Numbered from the stretch's first letter, positions 1-9,805 are shown. The stretch: 64,000 nt of DNA from Chromobacterium subtsugae (GCF_001676875.1 NZ_JYKA01000012.1:1-64000), one strand, 5' to 3'. Notes: generated from the sequence alone by a model not told the origin. Made by a program: numbers and translations.

Positions 1-1
1 C

Positions 2-550
2 TGGATCCACAACGTCGGCCAGCACCTCAGCCTGTTCGTGGCGGGGGTGAAGGACAAGGTGGCGCTGAAGCTGATCGCGGCGAAGGGCAAGGTGCAAGTG
101 CAGGCGCAGAGCGACGCGATGGAGCTGACGGCGGAGAAGGATGTGACCATCACGTCCTGCAAGGACAAGATCATCGTCCACGCCGGCGATGAAATCCTGC
201 TGACCGCCGGCGGCGCCTACATTCGCATCAAAGGCGGCAATATCGAGGTCCATGCCCCCGGCAAAGTGACGGTAAAGGGCGCCAGCCACACGCTCGACGG
301 CCCAGCCAGCATGGATTGGTCACAGCCGCAATACAAGAAGATCGTCTGCACCGAGCAGATCGATGCGCAGTTGCTGACCGAGGCGCACCCCGAGTTCATC
401 GGCAAAAAATACGTCTACTACTCCGCCGATACCGGCAAGAAGATCGCGTCCGGCGCGCTGGACGGCAGCGGCATGACCGACCGCATCCATCTGCCCGGCG
501 TCAACAACATCAAGGCCCTGATCGGGTCCGGTGAATGGGAAATCCTGTAA
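2..550 (+). CDS. Type VI secretion VgrG spike protein, C-terminal fragment
   Basis: The gene enters the window at its left edge, so only about 182 C-terminal residues are seen; the frame is open from base 2. The sequence shows the regularly spaced beta-strand pattern of the VgrG C-terminal DUF2345 region, with a start like WIHNVGQHLSLFVAGVKDKV and a GGAYIRIKGGNIEVHAPG core. In the family this region forms the tip-proximal beta-prism and often carries or recruits an effector. About 60 residues after the prism (from near position 320) are not typical DUF2345 and may be the adaptor or effector docking tail. The stop overlaps the next start (TAATG), so the following genes are probably cotranscribed cargo. 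Confidence 0.85.
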   Translation, partial: WIHNVGQHLSLFVAGVKDKVALKLIAAKGKVQVQAQSDAMELTAEKDVTITSCKDKIIVHAGDEILLTAGGAYIRIKGGNIEVHAPGKVTVKGASHTLDGPASMDWSQPQYKKIVCTEQIDAQLLTEAHPEFIGKKYVYYSADTGKKIASGALDGSGMTDRIHLPGVNNIKALIGSGEWEIL

Positions 551-1800
551 TGAACCATCGCTATGCTTTTATCGCCATTGGCGTGCTGGCGCTGTCTGCT
601 GCCCGCGCCGACGCCGCCAACCAGGCTGAGGACGCCTCGGTAGACCTGGGTTGGAACACGCTGCAGCTTCATGCCAGCCAGACGCTGGCCGGCTTGACGC
701 CGGGGCAATATTCGGTGAAGAACCTGTTCGACCCGAGTCCAGCCAAGGCCTGGGTCTTCCACGGCGAGCAGACATTTCGCTATTCCGAGCAAATCTCCAA
801 TCCGGCAACGCTGACGCTGACGTTGGCGAAGCCGAGCTCGCTGTTCGCCGTCGCGCTGACGCCAGGCTACGCCAAGTCGGCGGCCACCCAGTTCCAGAAC
901 GCCTCGCCGAAGAGCGTCACCATCAGCCTGTACCGGCCGCATGAAGACAAACCATTCGAAACGCGCCGTTTCGCCCTCAGCTACCATGCGCGCGAGTATT
1001 CGCTGCCGCAGTTGCAGCGCGAGCTGAAAACGGTAGCCTTCACCAACCAGACGGATGACAAGATCACCGGCAAATCGGACAACGCGTTGAACTCGGCCGA
1101 AAGGCTGCTGCTGATCAACGCTGGCGACGCCGAAATCGCCAAGCTGGAGCTGAAAATCTCCACCATTGAGCCGGGAGCGAAATTCACCGATGTCGCCGTC
1201 AGCAAGCTCCGCCTGCTGGACCGGCAAGCCAGTCAGAATAGCGCGGAACTGCGGCTGGCGCGCTTCATCGCGCGCGACCTGGACAACGCCGCCAAGCAAC
1301 TGGCCGCCACGCCGCGCTGCTTGGTTTACACCGAACAGAACGCCTGGCCGCAGCTGACCAACCGCGCCTGCACCGGCCCGGCCGCGCAACTGCAACAAGG
1401 CCAGGCCGATCAAGGCGTCGACGATATCATCCTGACACGCAAAGACGCTGCCAGCCGGCAATACCAGGTTCCGTTCGCCGTCGCGCTGCGCGACGCGCAA
1501 ACCACTGGCTCCGGCCGCAACAGACAGCTGCGGCTGTCCGCCGCCGACATGGCGGGCAGTGAACTGATACTCGGCAAAAACGCCAACGGCCAGTTGCAGG
1601 CGCTGTCCGGCCTAGCGCTGACCCAGGCCTTCCTGGCCAACCGCGCCGATGGCTTCGGCAAGGCGTACCTGCAACCCCAGGACAGCCCCTACTTCTTCTT
1701 CGCCTACTCCCGCCCGCAGTTCACACCGGACAAGGACGGCTACCAGTTGAGCATCTACGGCCCGGCCGGACGCCAGGAGGCGCAATGGGCAACCAGGTAG
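550..1800 (+). CDS. Secreted discoidin-like (NADase-type glycan-binding domain) protein in VgrG cargo operon
   Basis: A 416-residue protein. An in-frame ATG exists at 535, but the start at 550 gives a clean signal peptide (about 22 residues, ending ARADA) and overlaps the vgrG stop by one base. Residues about 45-150 carry NLFDPSPAKAWVF and later LTPGYAKSAATQFQNASPK. This resembles the discoidin-like or NADase-type glycan-binding fold seen beside T6SS and toxin genes. The rest is not recognised. It sits between vgrG and the effector gene and overlaps the latter by 16 bases. It could be a periplasmic accessory, a second immunity protein or an adaptor; the signal peptide favours a periplasmic, immunity-like role. 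The function is inference. Confidence 0.6.
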   Translation: MNHRYAFIAIGVLALSAARADAANQAEDASVDLGWNTLQLHASQTLAGLTPGQYSVKNLFDPSPAKAWVFHGEQTFRYSEQISNPATLTLTLAKPSSLFAVALTPGYAKSAATQFQNASPKSVTISLYRPHEDKPFETRRFALSYHAREYSLPQLQRELKTVAFTNQTDDKITGKSDNALNSAERLLLINAGDAEIAKLELKISTIEPGAKFTDVAVSKLRLLDRQASQNSAELRLARFIARDLDNAAKQLAATPRCLVYTEQNAWPQLTNRACTGPAAQLQQGQADQGVDDIILTRKDAASRQYQVPFAVALRDAQTTGSGRNRQLRLSAADMAGSELILGKNANGQLQALSGLALTQAFLANRADGFGKAYLQPQDSPYFFFAYSRPQFTPDKDGYQLSIYGPAGRQEAQWATR

Positions 1801-3542
1801 AAAAGTACAAGGATTTCAACTTCGGCAAATACAGCGAAGAACAGAAATACGACATCCTGCAGCGGCTGTTCGAACATCACGCCGCCGCCAACGGCAAGAA
1901 TAATGTCGACGGTTTCGCGTTCGAGACCGCCAACGGCCGGGTCAACCTGATAGGCGCGCGCGGCTTCGACCACGGCAAAGTCGTCAAAGACAGCAACAAG
2001 GTGTTCGACGACACATTGTTCGTCGTCTACAAGGACGCATCCGGCGAGAAAAAAGTCGCCGAATTCGAATTCAACACCGAACCCTACAGCAAGCAGAACG
2101 GCCAGCTGGCCGGCCGGGTGCTGATCAACGGTCTATACCAGTACAAACTGGGCAATCACAAGATATCGTCGTACCACGACCATGCCAGCCTGGCGGAAAT
2201 GCAAAGCACGCACCATTTCGCCCAGCACCACAACTACCGGGCGCTGAGGATAGTCAAAGGCCTTGCTTTTCACGCCCAAAACACCGGCACGGCCAAGGCC
2301 CCGGAGTATGAGTTCAGTCCGGACCAGCCCGGCACGCCGTCAACAACCTACGAACACAACATCCACTACGGCGGCGAAGGCCCGAGCAACCGCACCAGCA
2401 ACTGGAGCGAAGGCTGCCAGACGGTCAAGGGCCTGGATAACTACATCCGGCTGCTGAAAATTCTGGAACAGGACTACAGCCTGTTCGGCACCATCCACAA
2501 CGAGCTGATCGCCAAGCCGGCTGTCGATGGCAAGCGAGCGGTGGTCTACGCGCTGCTGGACGGCCACCAGGTCGCCGATGAAACCAAGATTCAGGTCAAA
2601 TTCCTCGACCGCATCCTGCAGCCGATGAAAGACGTCTGGTATGAGATCCGCCACGGCGACCAAACCATTACCGGCAAGACCGACCATGACGGTGACACCG
2701 GCGCGCTGTTCGGCCACAACCCAAAGGACAAAATAGACGTCAAGCTGCAAGGGCCGGTCGGCGACGCCAAGAAGCTGCCGCCGGTGCAGGCCGGCGAGAG
2801 CGTGTTCCACAAATACCTATGCGTGGTCAGCCCCAAGGTGCTGTGTGATGGTCTGTCGCGTCCCGACGCCGATCATAAGGAACCGGAAATCGACAAGACC
2901 CAGTCCAAGACCCACAAACATCACAACAAGCAACGCAAGCCGGTTTCCAAGGTGGAGGTACCGAAAGACCGCAACCCGCTGGAGGCACCAATTTCGGATT
3001 CCGAATTTGAGGACTGCAACGCGCTAAGCCAGGAACAGATCACCACCATCATCAGGTCCAACAATCCGGTGCTGATCGACCAATACCAGGCCGACGTGCT
3101 GGTCTACAAGGCGGCGCAGAACTACAAGCTGAACCCAAAGGCGCTGCTGGCGACAATGAAGCAGGAACAAGGCTGGGCCAAGAATAACAATAAATACAAC
3201 AAGCTGATGGGCGTCGGTCCTGGCGGCCAGCCCACACCGATGGGAGTTGAGGCCTCGATCAACACGTCGGCTGGCACCTATCGCAGGCTGTTCGACGAGG
3301 GCAAGAAAAAGCTGTCTTCGTTCAAAATCAACTACGACCCCAAATCCCATGAAGTCGCCGCGGTAGGCAGCGGCGGCGCCTCCGTCAGCGAAGAGGAGGC
3401 CGCGGCGATGAAGGCAGGCTATCTGTACACGCCGCGCACCGCCTCTGAATACGCCAAGCTGCATTACACGCCGTGGACCTACTTTCCTCCCCAACGCAGC
3501 CGACCTTACGACACCTGGGTAAAAACTTTCCGGAGCTTCTGA
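1785..3542 (+). CDS. Putative T6SS peptidoglycan-targeting effector, two catalytic-type modules
   Basis: A 585-residue protein without a signal peptide, as expected for VgrG-delivered cargo. Residues about 190-220 contain NIHYGG followed by WSEGCQTV (H194, S208, G210, C211). This H...S-x-G-C arrangement recalls L,D-transpeptidase-type cysteine catalytic sites. Residues about 250-345 look like an Ig/prealbumin-type linker (GKTDHDGDTGALF). Residues 370-395 are a charged His/Lys-rich linker. Residues about 415-585 contain NPKALLATMKQEQGW, like lysozyme or glucosaminidase domains, with Glu461 or nearby as candidate acid. The gene overlaps the upstream gene by 16 bases, and the ankyrin gene starts on the base after its stop. 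The cell-wall target is inferred from the motifs and context; the exact bonds cut are unknown. Confidence 0.6.
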   Translation: MGNQVEKYKDFNFGKYSEEQKYDILQRLFEHHAAANGKNNVDGFAFETANGRVNLIGARGFDHGKVVKDSNKVFDDTLFVVYKDASGEKKVAEFEFNTEPYSKQNGQLAGRVLINGLYQYKLGNHKISSYHDHASLAEMQSTHHFAQHHNYRALRIVKGLAFHAQNTGTAKAPEYEFSPDQPGTPSTTYEHNIHYGGEGPSNRTSNWSEGCQTVKGLDNYIRLLKILEQDYSLFGTIHNELIAKPAVDGKRAVVYALLDGHQVADETKIQVKFLDRILQPMKDVWYEIRHGDQTITGKTDHDGDTGALFGHNPKDKIDVKLQGPVGDAKKLPPVQAGESVFHKYLCVVSPKVLCDGLSRPDADHKEPEIDKTQSKTHKHHNKQRKPVSKVEVPKDRNPLEAPISDSEFEDCNALSQEQITTIIRSNNPVLIDQYQADVLVYKAAQNYKLNPKALLATMKQEQGWAKNNNKYNKLMGVGPGGQPTPMGVEASINTSAGTYRRLFDEGKKKLSSFKINYDPKSHEVAAVGSGGASVSEEEAAAMKAGYLYTPRTASEYAKLHYTPWTYFPPQRSRPYDTWVKTFRSF

Positions 3543-4094
3543 ATGAAAATCAATTTTCTGCTAAGCGTGGCCGCGCTGCTGTTGGCACAGCACGCGTCGG
3601 CCGCTTGCGACAAAGACGACTGGCAACAGCTGCTGCGCCACGCCGACGCGCCTACCGTCAGCGCTTACATCAAGAGCCAGCACTGCGACGTCGACCAATC
3701 GCTGGATGATGTTTCGAAAACGCCGCTCGTTTACGCAATAGATGCCGGCAACCGGGGCGCCGTGCAAGTATTGCTGCAAGCCGGCGCCAATCCTAACGTC
3801 GACGGCTACGATGGCAACACCCCGCTGTTCTACGCGGTGTCTGCCAAAAATCTGAATATCGTGCAGGACTTGATCGCCAAAGGAGCCGATGTCAACGCCG
3901 CCACCCGCACCAGCGAAATCACCGTGTTGATGACCGCGGTGCTGGACTCGACTCCCGCCGTCGCGTCATATCTGATCGCCCACGGCGCATCGCTGAGCGA
4001 TACCGACAAATACGGCCACAAGCCTATCGACTACGTCGCCAAGCTCCCAGCCAAGAAACAAGCGGCCATGCGCGCCGCGCTGAAACCGCACTGA
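3543..4094 (+). CDS. Periplasmic ankyrin-repeat protein, probable effector immunity
   Basis: A 183-residue protein with a signal peptide (cleavage after about residue 20, HASA-A) and three to four ankyrin repeats across residues about 55-165, seen as TPLVYAIDAGNRGAVQVLL, NTPLFYAVSAKNLNIVQ and YLIAHGASLSDTDKYGHKP. It starts directly after the effector stop. Small exported ankyrin or leucine-rich proteins next to cell-wall-degrading T6SS effectors are often the cognate immunity proteins, because the toxin acts in the periplasm. That role is inferred from position and export. A bidirectional-looking hairpin terminator follows. Confidence 0.65.
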   Translation: MKINFLLSVAALLLAQHASAACDKDDWQQLLRHADAPTVSAYIKSQHCDVDQSLDDVSKTPLVYAIDAGNRGAVQVLLQAGANPNVDGYDGNTPLFYAVSAKNLNIVQDLIAKGADVNAATRTSEITVLMTAVLDSTPAVASYLIAHGASLSDTDKYGHKPIDYVAKLPAKKQAAMRAALKPH

Positions 4095-4118
4095 TCCTAC
4101 AAGAACAGCCAAACAAAA

Positions 4119-4149
4119 ACGGGGAGCCGCTTGCGCCGCTCCCCGTTTG
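4119..4149. terminator. Rho-independent terminator between convergent genes
   Basis: ACGGGGAGC pairs with GCTCCCCGT around a 10-base loop. It is flanked by A-rich bases on the left and TTTG on the right, and lies between the ankyrin gene and cyoE. It could serve both directions. Confidence 0.8.
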
Positions 4150-4168
4150 CCATCAGACGGTATCGATC

Positions 4169-5077
4169 TTAGCCGTAGTGGCCCGCATTCGCGGCAGCCA
4201 CCGCGCGGCTGTGCGGCGGCGTCTGCCCATCCACCGCCATCATCACGCTCAGCGAGGTGATGGTAATGATGGAGAAGAAGAACACTTGGCGCGCCCAGGC
4301 CCTGTCGTCGGTTTCGCGCTTGTAGCCGGACAGCGCCATCTTCAGCCACCACAGGCTGGTGGCCACCGCCACCGCCAGGTAGCCGTAGCCGGCGTAGCCG
4401 CCGTACACCAACATCACGGTCGCCGCGGCGAAAGCCAGGATGTAGAGCACGATCTGCTGCTTGGCGGCGGAGATGCCCTTCACCACCGGCAGCACCGGGA
4501 TGCCGGCCGCCTCGTAGTCCTTGAAGCGGAAAATGGCGATCGCGTACGAGTGCGGCATCTGCCACAGGCTGAACATCACCAGCAAAATGGCAGCGCCCAT
4601 GTCGAAGCGGCCGGTGACGGCGCAGTAGCCCGCCACCGGCGGCACCGCGCCGGACAGGCTGCCCACCAGGGTGCCGTACACCGAGTTGCGCTTCATGTAC
4701 AGGCTGTACACGCCGACATAGATCACAAAGCCGAACAGCACGCAGCCGGTGGCCAGCGGATTGGTGCCGAACCACAGCAGGGCGAAGCCCGCCAGGCCCA
4801 GCACCACGCCGTGCGCCAGCGCGGCCTTGGTGCTCATCGCGCCGGTGACCAGCACCCGTTTCTGGGTGCGGGCCATCTTGGCGTCGATGTCCTGATCGAT
4901 GCAGTTGTTGATCGCGCAGCCGGAGGCCACCACTAGCGACAGGCCGATGACGGTGGCCGCAAGCAGCCACCAGTCTATCGCCCCCTGCGCCGCCAGCAGA
5001 AAACCGCCGGCGGCCGAGATCAGGTTGCCGAAGATGATGCCGGGCTTGGTGACCTGAAGATAACGCTTGAGCTTCAA
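4169..5077 (-). CDS. cyoE: Protoheme IX farnesyltransferase (heme O synthase)
   Basis: A 302-residue integral membrane prenyltransferase that attaches a farnesyl group to heme b, making the heme O used by bo3 quinol oxidase. The aspartate-rich site reads [20 protein letters not shown], matching the UbiA/CyoE pattern. A second polar loop and about eight to nine hydrophobic segments follow. Length is normal for CyoE. It is the last gene of cyoABCDE, 11 bases downstream of cyoD, so it is probably translated from the same transcript. The convergent terminator at 4119 closes the operon. Confidence 0.95.
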   Translation of the reverse strand: MKLKRYLQVTKPGIIFGNLISAAGGFLLAAQGAIDWWLLAATVIGLSLVVASGCAINNCIDQDIDAKMARTQKRVLVTGAMSTKAALAHGVVLGLAGFALLWFGTNPLATGCVLFGFVIYVGVYSLYMKRNSVYGTLVGSLSGAVPPVAGYCAVTGRFDMGAAILLVMFSLWQMPHSYAIAIFRFKDYEAAGIPVLPVVKGISAAKQQIVLYILAFAAATVMLVYGGYAGYGYLAVAVATSLWWLKMALSGYKRETDDRAWARQVFFFSIITITSLSVMMAVDGQTPPHSRAVAAANAGHYG

Positions 5078-5088
5078 GACGTTCTCAC

Positions 5089-5409
5089 TCAGCGCATCAT
5101 CAGCGCGTCGGCGGTGTAGATGATCCAGATCGACAGGCCGACCAGCAGCACGATCACCATGCCGGTGAACAGGAAGGAAATGCTGTTGAGCTTGCCTTCC
5201 TTGCTGAAGTCCAGGTGCAGGAAATACTTCAGGTGCACGATGATCTGCACCACCGCCAGCGCGAAGATGCCGAAGAAGGTGGCCTGCTTGGTGAAGGCGC
5301 CGCCCATTACCATCCAGAACGGGATGGCGGTGAGGATCACCGACAGTAGGAAACCGATGGCGTAGCTTTTCACGCTGCCGTGGCTGTTGTGCTCATGCGC
5401 TTGGCTCAT
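5089..5409 (-). CDS. cyoD: Cytochrome o ubiquinol oxidase subunit IV
   Basis: A 106-residue small membrane subunit with three hydrophobic segments and the typical [17 protein letters not shown] stretch. I chose the ATG at 5409, giving [11 protein letters not shown], because it overlaps the cyoC stop by one base (TGATG). The longer upstream extension reads through cyoC and lacks family character. CyoD stabilises the subunit I-III core of bo3 oxidase. It sits at its expected place between cyoC and cyoE. Confidence 0.92.
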   Translation of the reverse strand: MSQAHEHNSHGSVKSYAIGFLLSVILTAIPFWMVMGGAFTKQATFFGIFALAVVQIIVHLKYFLHLDFSKEGKLNSISFLFTGMVIVLLVGLSIWIIYTADALMMR

Positions 5410-6020
5410 CACATGGCTCCTTTCAGATACACAACGGTGAACACGCAGATCCACACGATGTCCAGGAAGTGCCAGAACAGCGACAGGCAGTTCAGGCGGG
5501 TCATGGCGCGGCCGGTCAGGCCGGTCTTGGCCACTTCCAGCATCATCACGCCCATCCACAGCAGGCCGGCGGTCACGTGTAGGCCGTGCAGGCCCACCAG
5601 GCCGAAGAAGGCCGACAGGAAGGCGCTCTTCTGCGGGCCGTGGCCCTCGGCGATCAGGTGGTGGAATTCATTGATTTCCAGGCCGATGAACGCCGCGCCG
5701 AACAGGAAAGTGACGGCCAGCCAGCCGAGAACGGCCGACTTGTTGCCCTTGTGGCCGGCGATCATCGCGAAGCCGTAGGTGATGGAAGACAGCAGCAGCG
5801 CCGCGGTTTCCACCAGCACGTACGGCAGCTCGAAGATTTCCTTGCCGGAAACGCCTTCGGCCACGTTGCGGAACAGCACTGCATAAGCCGCGAACGCCGT
5901 CGCGAACAGGATGCAGTCGGTCATCAGATAGAACCAGAAGCCCAGGACAGTCTGCTTGCCGCTGTCGTGGTGCTCATGGTCGTCATGCGCGTCGTGCGCT
6001 TGCTCTACATAAGTCGTCAT
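5409..6020 (-). CDS. cyoC: Cytochrome o ubiquinol oxidase subunit III
   Basis: A 203-residue membrane protein of the heme-copper oxidase subunit III family. It has a His/Asp-rich cytoplasmic N-terminus ([13 protein letters not shown]) and five hydrophobic segments. The segment [18 protein letters not shown] is typical of subunit III. It lies 15 bases downstream of cyoB and overlaps cyoD by one base. It is the non-catalytic subunit of the quinol oxidase. Confidence 0.94.
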   Translation of the reverse strand: MTTYVEQAHDAHDDHEHHDSGKQTVLGFWFYLMTDCILFATAFAAYAVLFRNVAEGVSGKEIFELPYVLVETAALLLSSITYGFAMIAGHKGNKSAVLGWLAVTFLFGAAFIGLEINEFHHLIAEGHGPQKSAFLSAFFGLVGLHGLHVTAGLLWMGVMMLEVAKTGLTGRAMTRLNCLSLFWHFLDIVWICVFTVVYLKGAM

Positions 6021-6035
6021 GTTTGATCCAGCCTG

Positions 6036-8081
6036 TTACACGGTGGTGGTCGGACGGGCGGCCTTCTTCGGCTTGGCCTGCTGATCACGCTCGGTGTAGT
6101 TGTCGACATCGATGCCCAGCTTCTCGAAGCGGGCGCGCTCGATGGCCTCCACTTCGTCAACCGGCACGTAGTAGTCCAGGTCGTTGTCGTAGGCGCGCGC
6201 CAGCATGAAGCCGATGATGCCGACGAGGCCGACGATGGCCAGCCACCAGATGTGCCAGATCATCGCGAAGCCAAACACGGTGGAGAACAGGCCGATGAAG
6301 ACGCCGGCCGAAGTGTTTCTCGGCATGTGGATGGGTTCGTACGACTTCGGCACCGCGTAAGCCACGCCCTTTTCCTTCATATCGGTGAAGGCGTCGATGT
6401 CGTGCACCTGCGGCAGCTTGGCGAAGTTGTAGTACGGCGCCGGGGACGAAGTGGACCATTCCAGGGTATGGCCGTTCCACGGGTCGCCGGTTTCGTCCTT
6501 CAGCTCATTGCGCTTGATCACGCTCACCACGATCTGCAGCAGCTGGCAGCCGATGCCGGCGGCGATCAGCAGCGCGCCGAACAGGGCCACGTACAGCCAC
6601 GGCTCGTATTCAGGATTGGTGGTGTAGTTCAGGCGACGGGTCATGCCCATGAAGCCCAGCACGTACAGCGGCATGAAGGCGAACATGAAGCCGATCTGCC
6701 AGAACCAGAAAGCAGCCTTGCCCAGCTTGGGCTCCAGTTTGAAGCCGAACACTTTCGGGAACCAGAAGGCGAAGCCGGCCAGGTAGCCGAACACCGCGCC
6801 GCCGATGATGGTGTTGTGGAAGTGGGCGATCAGGAACAAGCTGTTGTGCAGCACGTAATCGGCGCCCGGCACCGCCAGCAGCACGCCGGTCATGCCGCCG
6901 ATGGAGAAGGTCACCATGAAGCCCAGCGTCCACAGGATCGGGGTTTCAAAGCGCAGGCGGCCCTTGTAGATGGTGAACAGCCAGTTGAACAGCTTCACGC
7001 CGGTCGGAATCGAGATGATCATTGTCGCGATGCCGAAGAAGGCGTTCACGTTGGCGCCGGAGCCCATCGTGAAGAAGTGGTGCAGCCAAACCATGAAGCC
7101 CAGGATCGAGATCGCGCCGCTGGCGTAGATCATCGACTTGTGGCCGAACAGGCGCTTGCCGGAGAAGGTGGACACCACTTCCGAGAAAATGCCGAAGGCG
7201 GGCAGAACCAGAATGTAAACCTCGGGGTGGCCCCAGGCCCAGAACAGGTTCAGGTACATCATGGCGTTGCCGCCGGCTTCCGCGGTGAAGAAGTGGAAGT
7301 CCAGGTAGCGGTCCAGCGTCAACATCGCCAGCGCGCCGGTCAGGATCGGGAACGAGGTGGCGATCAGCACGTTGGCCCAGGTGCAGGTCCAGGTGAAGAT
7401 CGGCATTTCCATCAGCTTCATGCCCGGGGCGCGCATCTTGATCACGGTCACCAGGAAGTTGATGGCCGTCAGCGTCGTGCCCAAGCCTGACAACTGCAAG
7501 GCCCAGATGTAGTAATCCACCCCCACGTCAGGGCTGAATCCCAGCTCGGCCAGCGGCGGATAGGCCACCCAGCCGGTGCGGGCGAAGTTGCCGACGCCCA
7601 GCGACAGGTTGACCAGGATCACCGCCGAAACCAGCAGCCAGAAGCTCAGCGAGTTCAGGAAGGGGAAGGCCACGTCGCGCGCGCCGATCTGCAGCGGCAC
7701 CACGATGTTCATCAGGCCGGTCATGAACGGCATCGCCATGAAGATGATCATGATCACGCCGTGGGCGGTGAAGATCTGATCATAGTGTTCCGGCGGGAAA
7801 ATGCCGTGGCCGCCGCCGGTGGCGACTGCCAATTGGGTACGCATCATCAGCGCGTCGGCGAAGCCGCGCAGCAGCATGATCATGGCGACGATGATGTACA
7901 TCACGCCGATTTTCTTGTGATCGACCGAAGTCAGCCACTCTTTCCAGAGATAGCCCCACTTGCCGAACTTGGTGATGAGCGCGAACAGCATCAGCCCCAT
8001 CAGGCCGGCGCCTCCCAGCGCCCCCATGATGATGGGCTCATGGTACGGGATCGCGTCCAGAGTCAGTTTACCTAACCACAT
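6036..8081 (-). CDS. cyoB: Cytochrome o ubiquinol oxidase subunit I
   Basis: A 681-residue catalytic subunit, close to the usual CyoB length of about 660. It carries heme b, heme o3 and CuB ligands in the expected motifs: FTAHGVIMI (low-spin heme), [15 protein letters not shown] (CuB and Tyr), HHFFTMG (the His pair), and [10 protein letters not shown] (high-spin and low-spin heme histidines). About 15 transmembrane segments are expected from the family. It oxidises ubiquinol, reduces oxygen to water and pumps protons. The gene starts 6 bases downstream of cyoA. The C-terminal tail ends in a Lys/Ala-rich stretch. Confidence 0.97.
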   Translation of the reverse strand: MWLGKLTLDAIPYHEPIIMGALGGAGLMGLMLFALITKFGKWGYLWKEWLTSVDHKKIGVMYIIVAMIMLLRGFADALMMRTQLAVATGGGHGIFPPEHYDQIFTAHGVIMIIFMAMPFMTGLMNIVVPLQIGARDVAFPFLNSLSFWLLVSAVILVNLSLGVGNFARTGWVAYPPLAELGFSPDVGVDYYIWALQLSGLGTTLTAINFLVTVIKMRAPGMKLMEMPIFTWTCTWANVLIATSFPILTGALAMLTLDRYLDFHFFTAEAGGNAMMYLNLFWAWGHPEVYILVLPAFGIFSEVVSTFSGKRLFGHKSMIYASGAISILGFMVWLHHFFTMGSGANVNAFFGIATMIISIPTGVKLFNWLFTIYKGRLRFETPILWTLGFMVTFSIGGMTGVLLAVPGADYVLHNSLFLIAHFHNTIIGGAVFGYLAGFAFWFPKVFGFKLEPKLGKAAFWFWQIGFMFAFMPLYVLGFMGMTRRLNYTTNPEYEPWLYVALFGALLIAAGIGCQLLQIVVSVIKRNELKDETGDPWNGHTLEWSTSSPAPYYNFAKLPQVHDIDAFTDMKEKGVAYAVPKSYEPIHMPRNTSAGVFIGLFSTVFGFAMIWHIWWLAIVGLVGIIGFMLARAYDNDLDYYVPVDEVEAIERARFEKLGIDVDNYTERDQQAKPKKAARPTTTV

Positions 8082-8087
8082 TAATCG

Positions 8088-9029
8088 TTACTCCTTGACA
8101 ACCGGCGGGGTGATCGCGGCGCACAGTTCTTTGGTCATCTTGGCCAGCTTGATGGCGTCGTCGCTGTCAGCCAGCGACGGACGGGCGGCCATGTACTTGT
8201 GCACAACGGCTTCGAACAGGTAAGGCGTGGTCGAAGCGTAGTGAGCCACCGGGTTGTTCTCGCTAGGCTTGAGCAACTTCAGGTAGGCAGGCGCGTCCAA
8301 GGTTTGGCCGGAAGCCTTCACCTTGGCCACCCAGGCGTCGAACTCGGCCGGGGTCTTGGTGGCGACAGCGTTGAATTTCATGCCCGAGAAGCCGGCGCCG
8401 CTGTAGTTGGACGAGAAGCCCTTGTAGGTGCCCGGCTCGTTGGCGATCAGGTGCAGTTGCGTCTGCATGCCCGCCATCGCGTAGATCTGGCCGCCCAGCT
8501 GCGGAATGAAGAAGGAGTTCATCGCCGCGTCGGAGGTGATCTTGAAGCTCACCGGCGTATCGGCCGGGAACACCAGTTCGTTGACGGAAGCGATCTGCTG
8601 CTCCGGATAGATGAACAACCATTTCCAGTTCAGCGCGACTACCTGCACCTGGATCGCCTTCTTCTCCGACTGCAGCGGACGATACGGATCCAGTTCATGG
8701 GTGCTCTTCCAGGTCAGCGCGGCCAGGAAGGCGATGATGATGCAGGGGATCAGCCATACCACGATCTCGATCTTGGTCGAGTGCGACCATTTCGGCTCGT
8801 AAGCGGCATCCTTGTTGCTGGCGCGGTACTTCCACGCGAATACCAGGGTCATCACGATTACCGGGATCACCACCAGCAGCATCAGCGCGGTTGCCGTCAG
8901 GATCAGGGACTTCTGCTCAGCGGCGATATGGCCCTTGGGATCGAGAATGCCGCCTTGGCATCCCGAAAGCAGGGCTAACACCACAGGAGAGAGCCCCCAC
9001 ATCAGGCGGGAGGGTCTATGGTTTCTCAT
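8088..9029 (-). CDS. cyoA: Cytochrome o ubiquinol oxidase subunit II (lipoprotein)
   Basis: A 313-residue protein. The N-terminus carries a lipobox (ALLSGC), followed by two hydrophobic segments and a periplasmic cupredoxin-like domain ([20 protein letters not shown]). The Cys and His ligands of a CuA centre are absent, which marks a quinol oxidase rather than a cytochrome c oxidase. This is the first gene of the operon. Its candidate promoter lies about 360 bases upstream, leaving a long untranslated leader. Confidence 0.95.
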   Translation of the reverse strand: MRNHRPSRLMWGLSPVVLALLSGCQGGILDPKGHIAAEQKSLILTATALMLLVVIPVIVMTLVFAWKYRASNKDAAYEPKWSHSTKIEIVVWLIPCIIIAFLAALTWKSTHELDPYRPLQSEKKAIQVQVVALNWKWLFIYPEQQIASVNELVFPADTPVSFKITSDAAMNSFFIPQLGGQIYAMAGMQTQLHLIANEPGTYKGFSSNYSGAGFSGMKFNAVATKTPAEFDAWVAKVKASGQTLDAPAYLKLLKPSENNPVAHYASTTPYLFEAVVHKYMAARPSLADSDDAIKLAKMTKELCAAITPPVVKE

Positions 9030-9387
9030 CTTACGACTTTTCGGGTTAAAAATCCTTCAACGCGCCGATGCGCAACAGGCGTTGCGAGCCACGCTCCAAC
9101 GCCAGCGAAATGTTCACGCCAACCGGCCCAAACCTCCCGTCGGCGGGGAGGCGGTCGAACCGCCCGGCAAAACAACAGACTTTCAGGGCTCGCGGGAACC
9201 GCGATTGGCCAGACCGCATCCGTTTCCACGGCGGCTGCGCTCCGGATGGAAGCGACTCCACAATCGCTTCCGGACGATGACGTGACAGCTGAATGCTCAC
9301 TGTCCGAGTGAAACGCCGGCAAAGGCGCGGGAAGACAGGAATTCGGCAACACAAACATCTGCCCGGCAACATGCACCGGGCGGGCGT
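9030..9387 (-). other. Long untranslated leader upstream of cyoA
   Basis: About 350 bases lie between the predicted cyo promoter and the cyoA start. Short overlapping frames exist on both strands, but none resembles a protein family or has a convincing ribosome binding site. I see no riboswitch class I can name. Confidence 0.5.
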
Positions 9388-9416
9388 ATTAAAAACAGTT
9401 TTGCCTGATATTTCAA
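9388..9416 (-). promoter_or_regulatory. Predicted sigma70-like promoter of cyoABCDE
   Basis: Read on the minus strand: a -35 TTGAAA at 9411-9416, a 17-base spacer and a -10 TTTAAT at 9388-9393. The two FNR-type boxes lie just upstream of the -35. A start near 9381 would put the boxes at about -47 and -91. Confidence 0.5.
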
Positions 9417-9421
9417 GACCC

Positions 9422-9435
9422 TTGACCAGGATCAA
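9422..9435. promoter_or_regulatory. FNR/ANR-type box, proximal to cyo promoter
   Basis: TTGACCAGGATCAA matches the FNR consensus TTGAT-N4-ATCAA with one change. It lies immediately upstream of the predicted cyo -35 element. Confidence 0.6.
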
Positions 9436-9465
9436 GCCCGCCCCGCCATCTGATATGCAATATGA

Positions 9466-9479
9466 TTGACCGTAATCAA
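9466..9479. promoter_or_regulatory. FNR/ANR-type box, distal to cyo promoter
   Basis: TTGACCGTAATCAA has the same half-sites as the proximal box. The centres are 44 bases apart, about four helical turns, so both sites would face the same side of the DNA. Confidence 0.6.
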
Positions 9480-9765
9480 GGACGCCGGATCGGCAAATCT
9501 ATAGCCGCGACAATGGTTTAGGACAATGTGCTTAACATGAACCGCCGCGGCGCGGCGTTGCAAATTGTTACAAAAAATATTCTCGCTCAAACAATCGCTG
9601 GGGGGGCATCGCTATTCATTGCACAGAATCAGGAAAACGAGAAAGAAAATTGCGCCGCGCCAACACAACTTTCCCATGAAAATCCAGCAAATGACGCAAC
9701 AATATTTCAGCGCAAAACCAGCCGCGCCACACGGAGGCCGTGTTCGAAAGGCAGCCCTGAAATGC
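9480..9765. other. Intergenic spacer between cyo regulatory region and tRNA-fMet
   Basis: Only short weak frames are present. It includes an AT-rich stretch near 9560-9600. No gene, repeat or RNA is recognised. Confidence 0.5.
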
Positions 9766-9797
9766 AAAAAGCCGAATCGTTGTCGATTCGGCTTTTT
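9766..9797 (-). terminator. Terminator after tRNA-fMet copy 2
   Basis: GCCGAATCG pairs with CGATTCGGC around a 4-base loop, flanked by A5 and T5 runs. It lies 9 bases past the 3' end of the tRNA on the minus strand. An almost identical copy follows the other tRNA. Confidence 0.85.
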
Positions 9798-9805
9798 CTG
9801 AAACT

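Noticed and set aside
6252..7490. 412-codon plus-strand frame opposite cyoB
   Set aside because: Antisense shadow of a highly conserved oxidase subunit, with low-complexity His/Glu/Gly composition.
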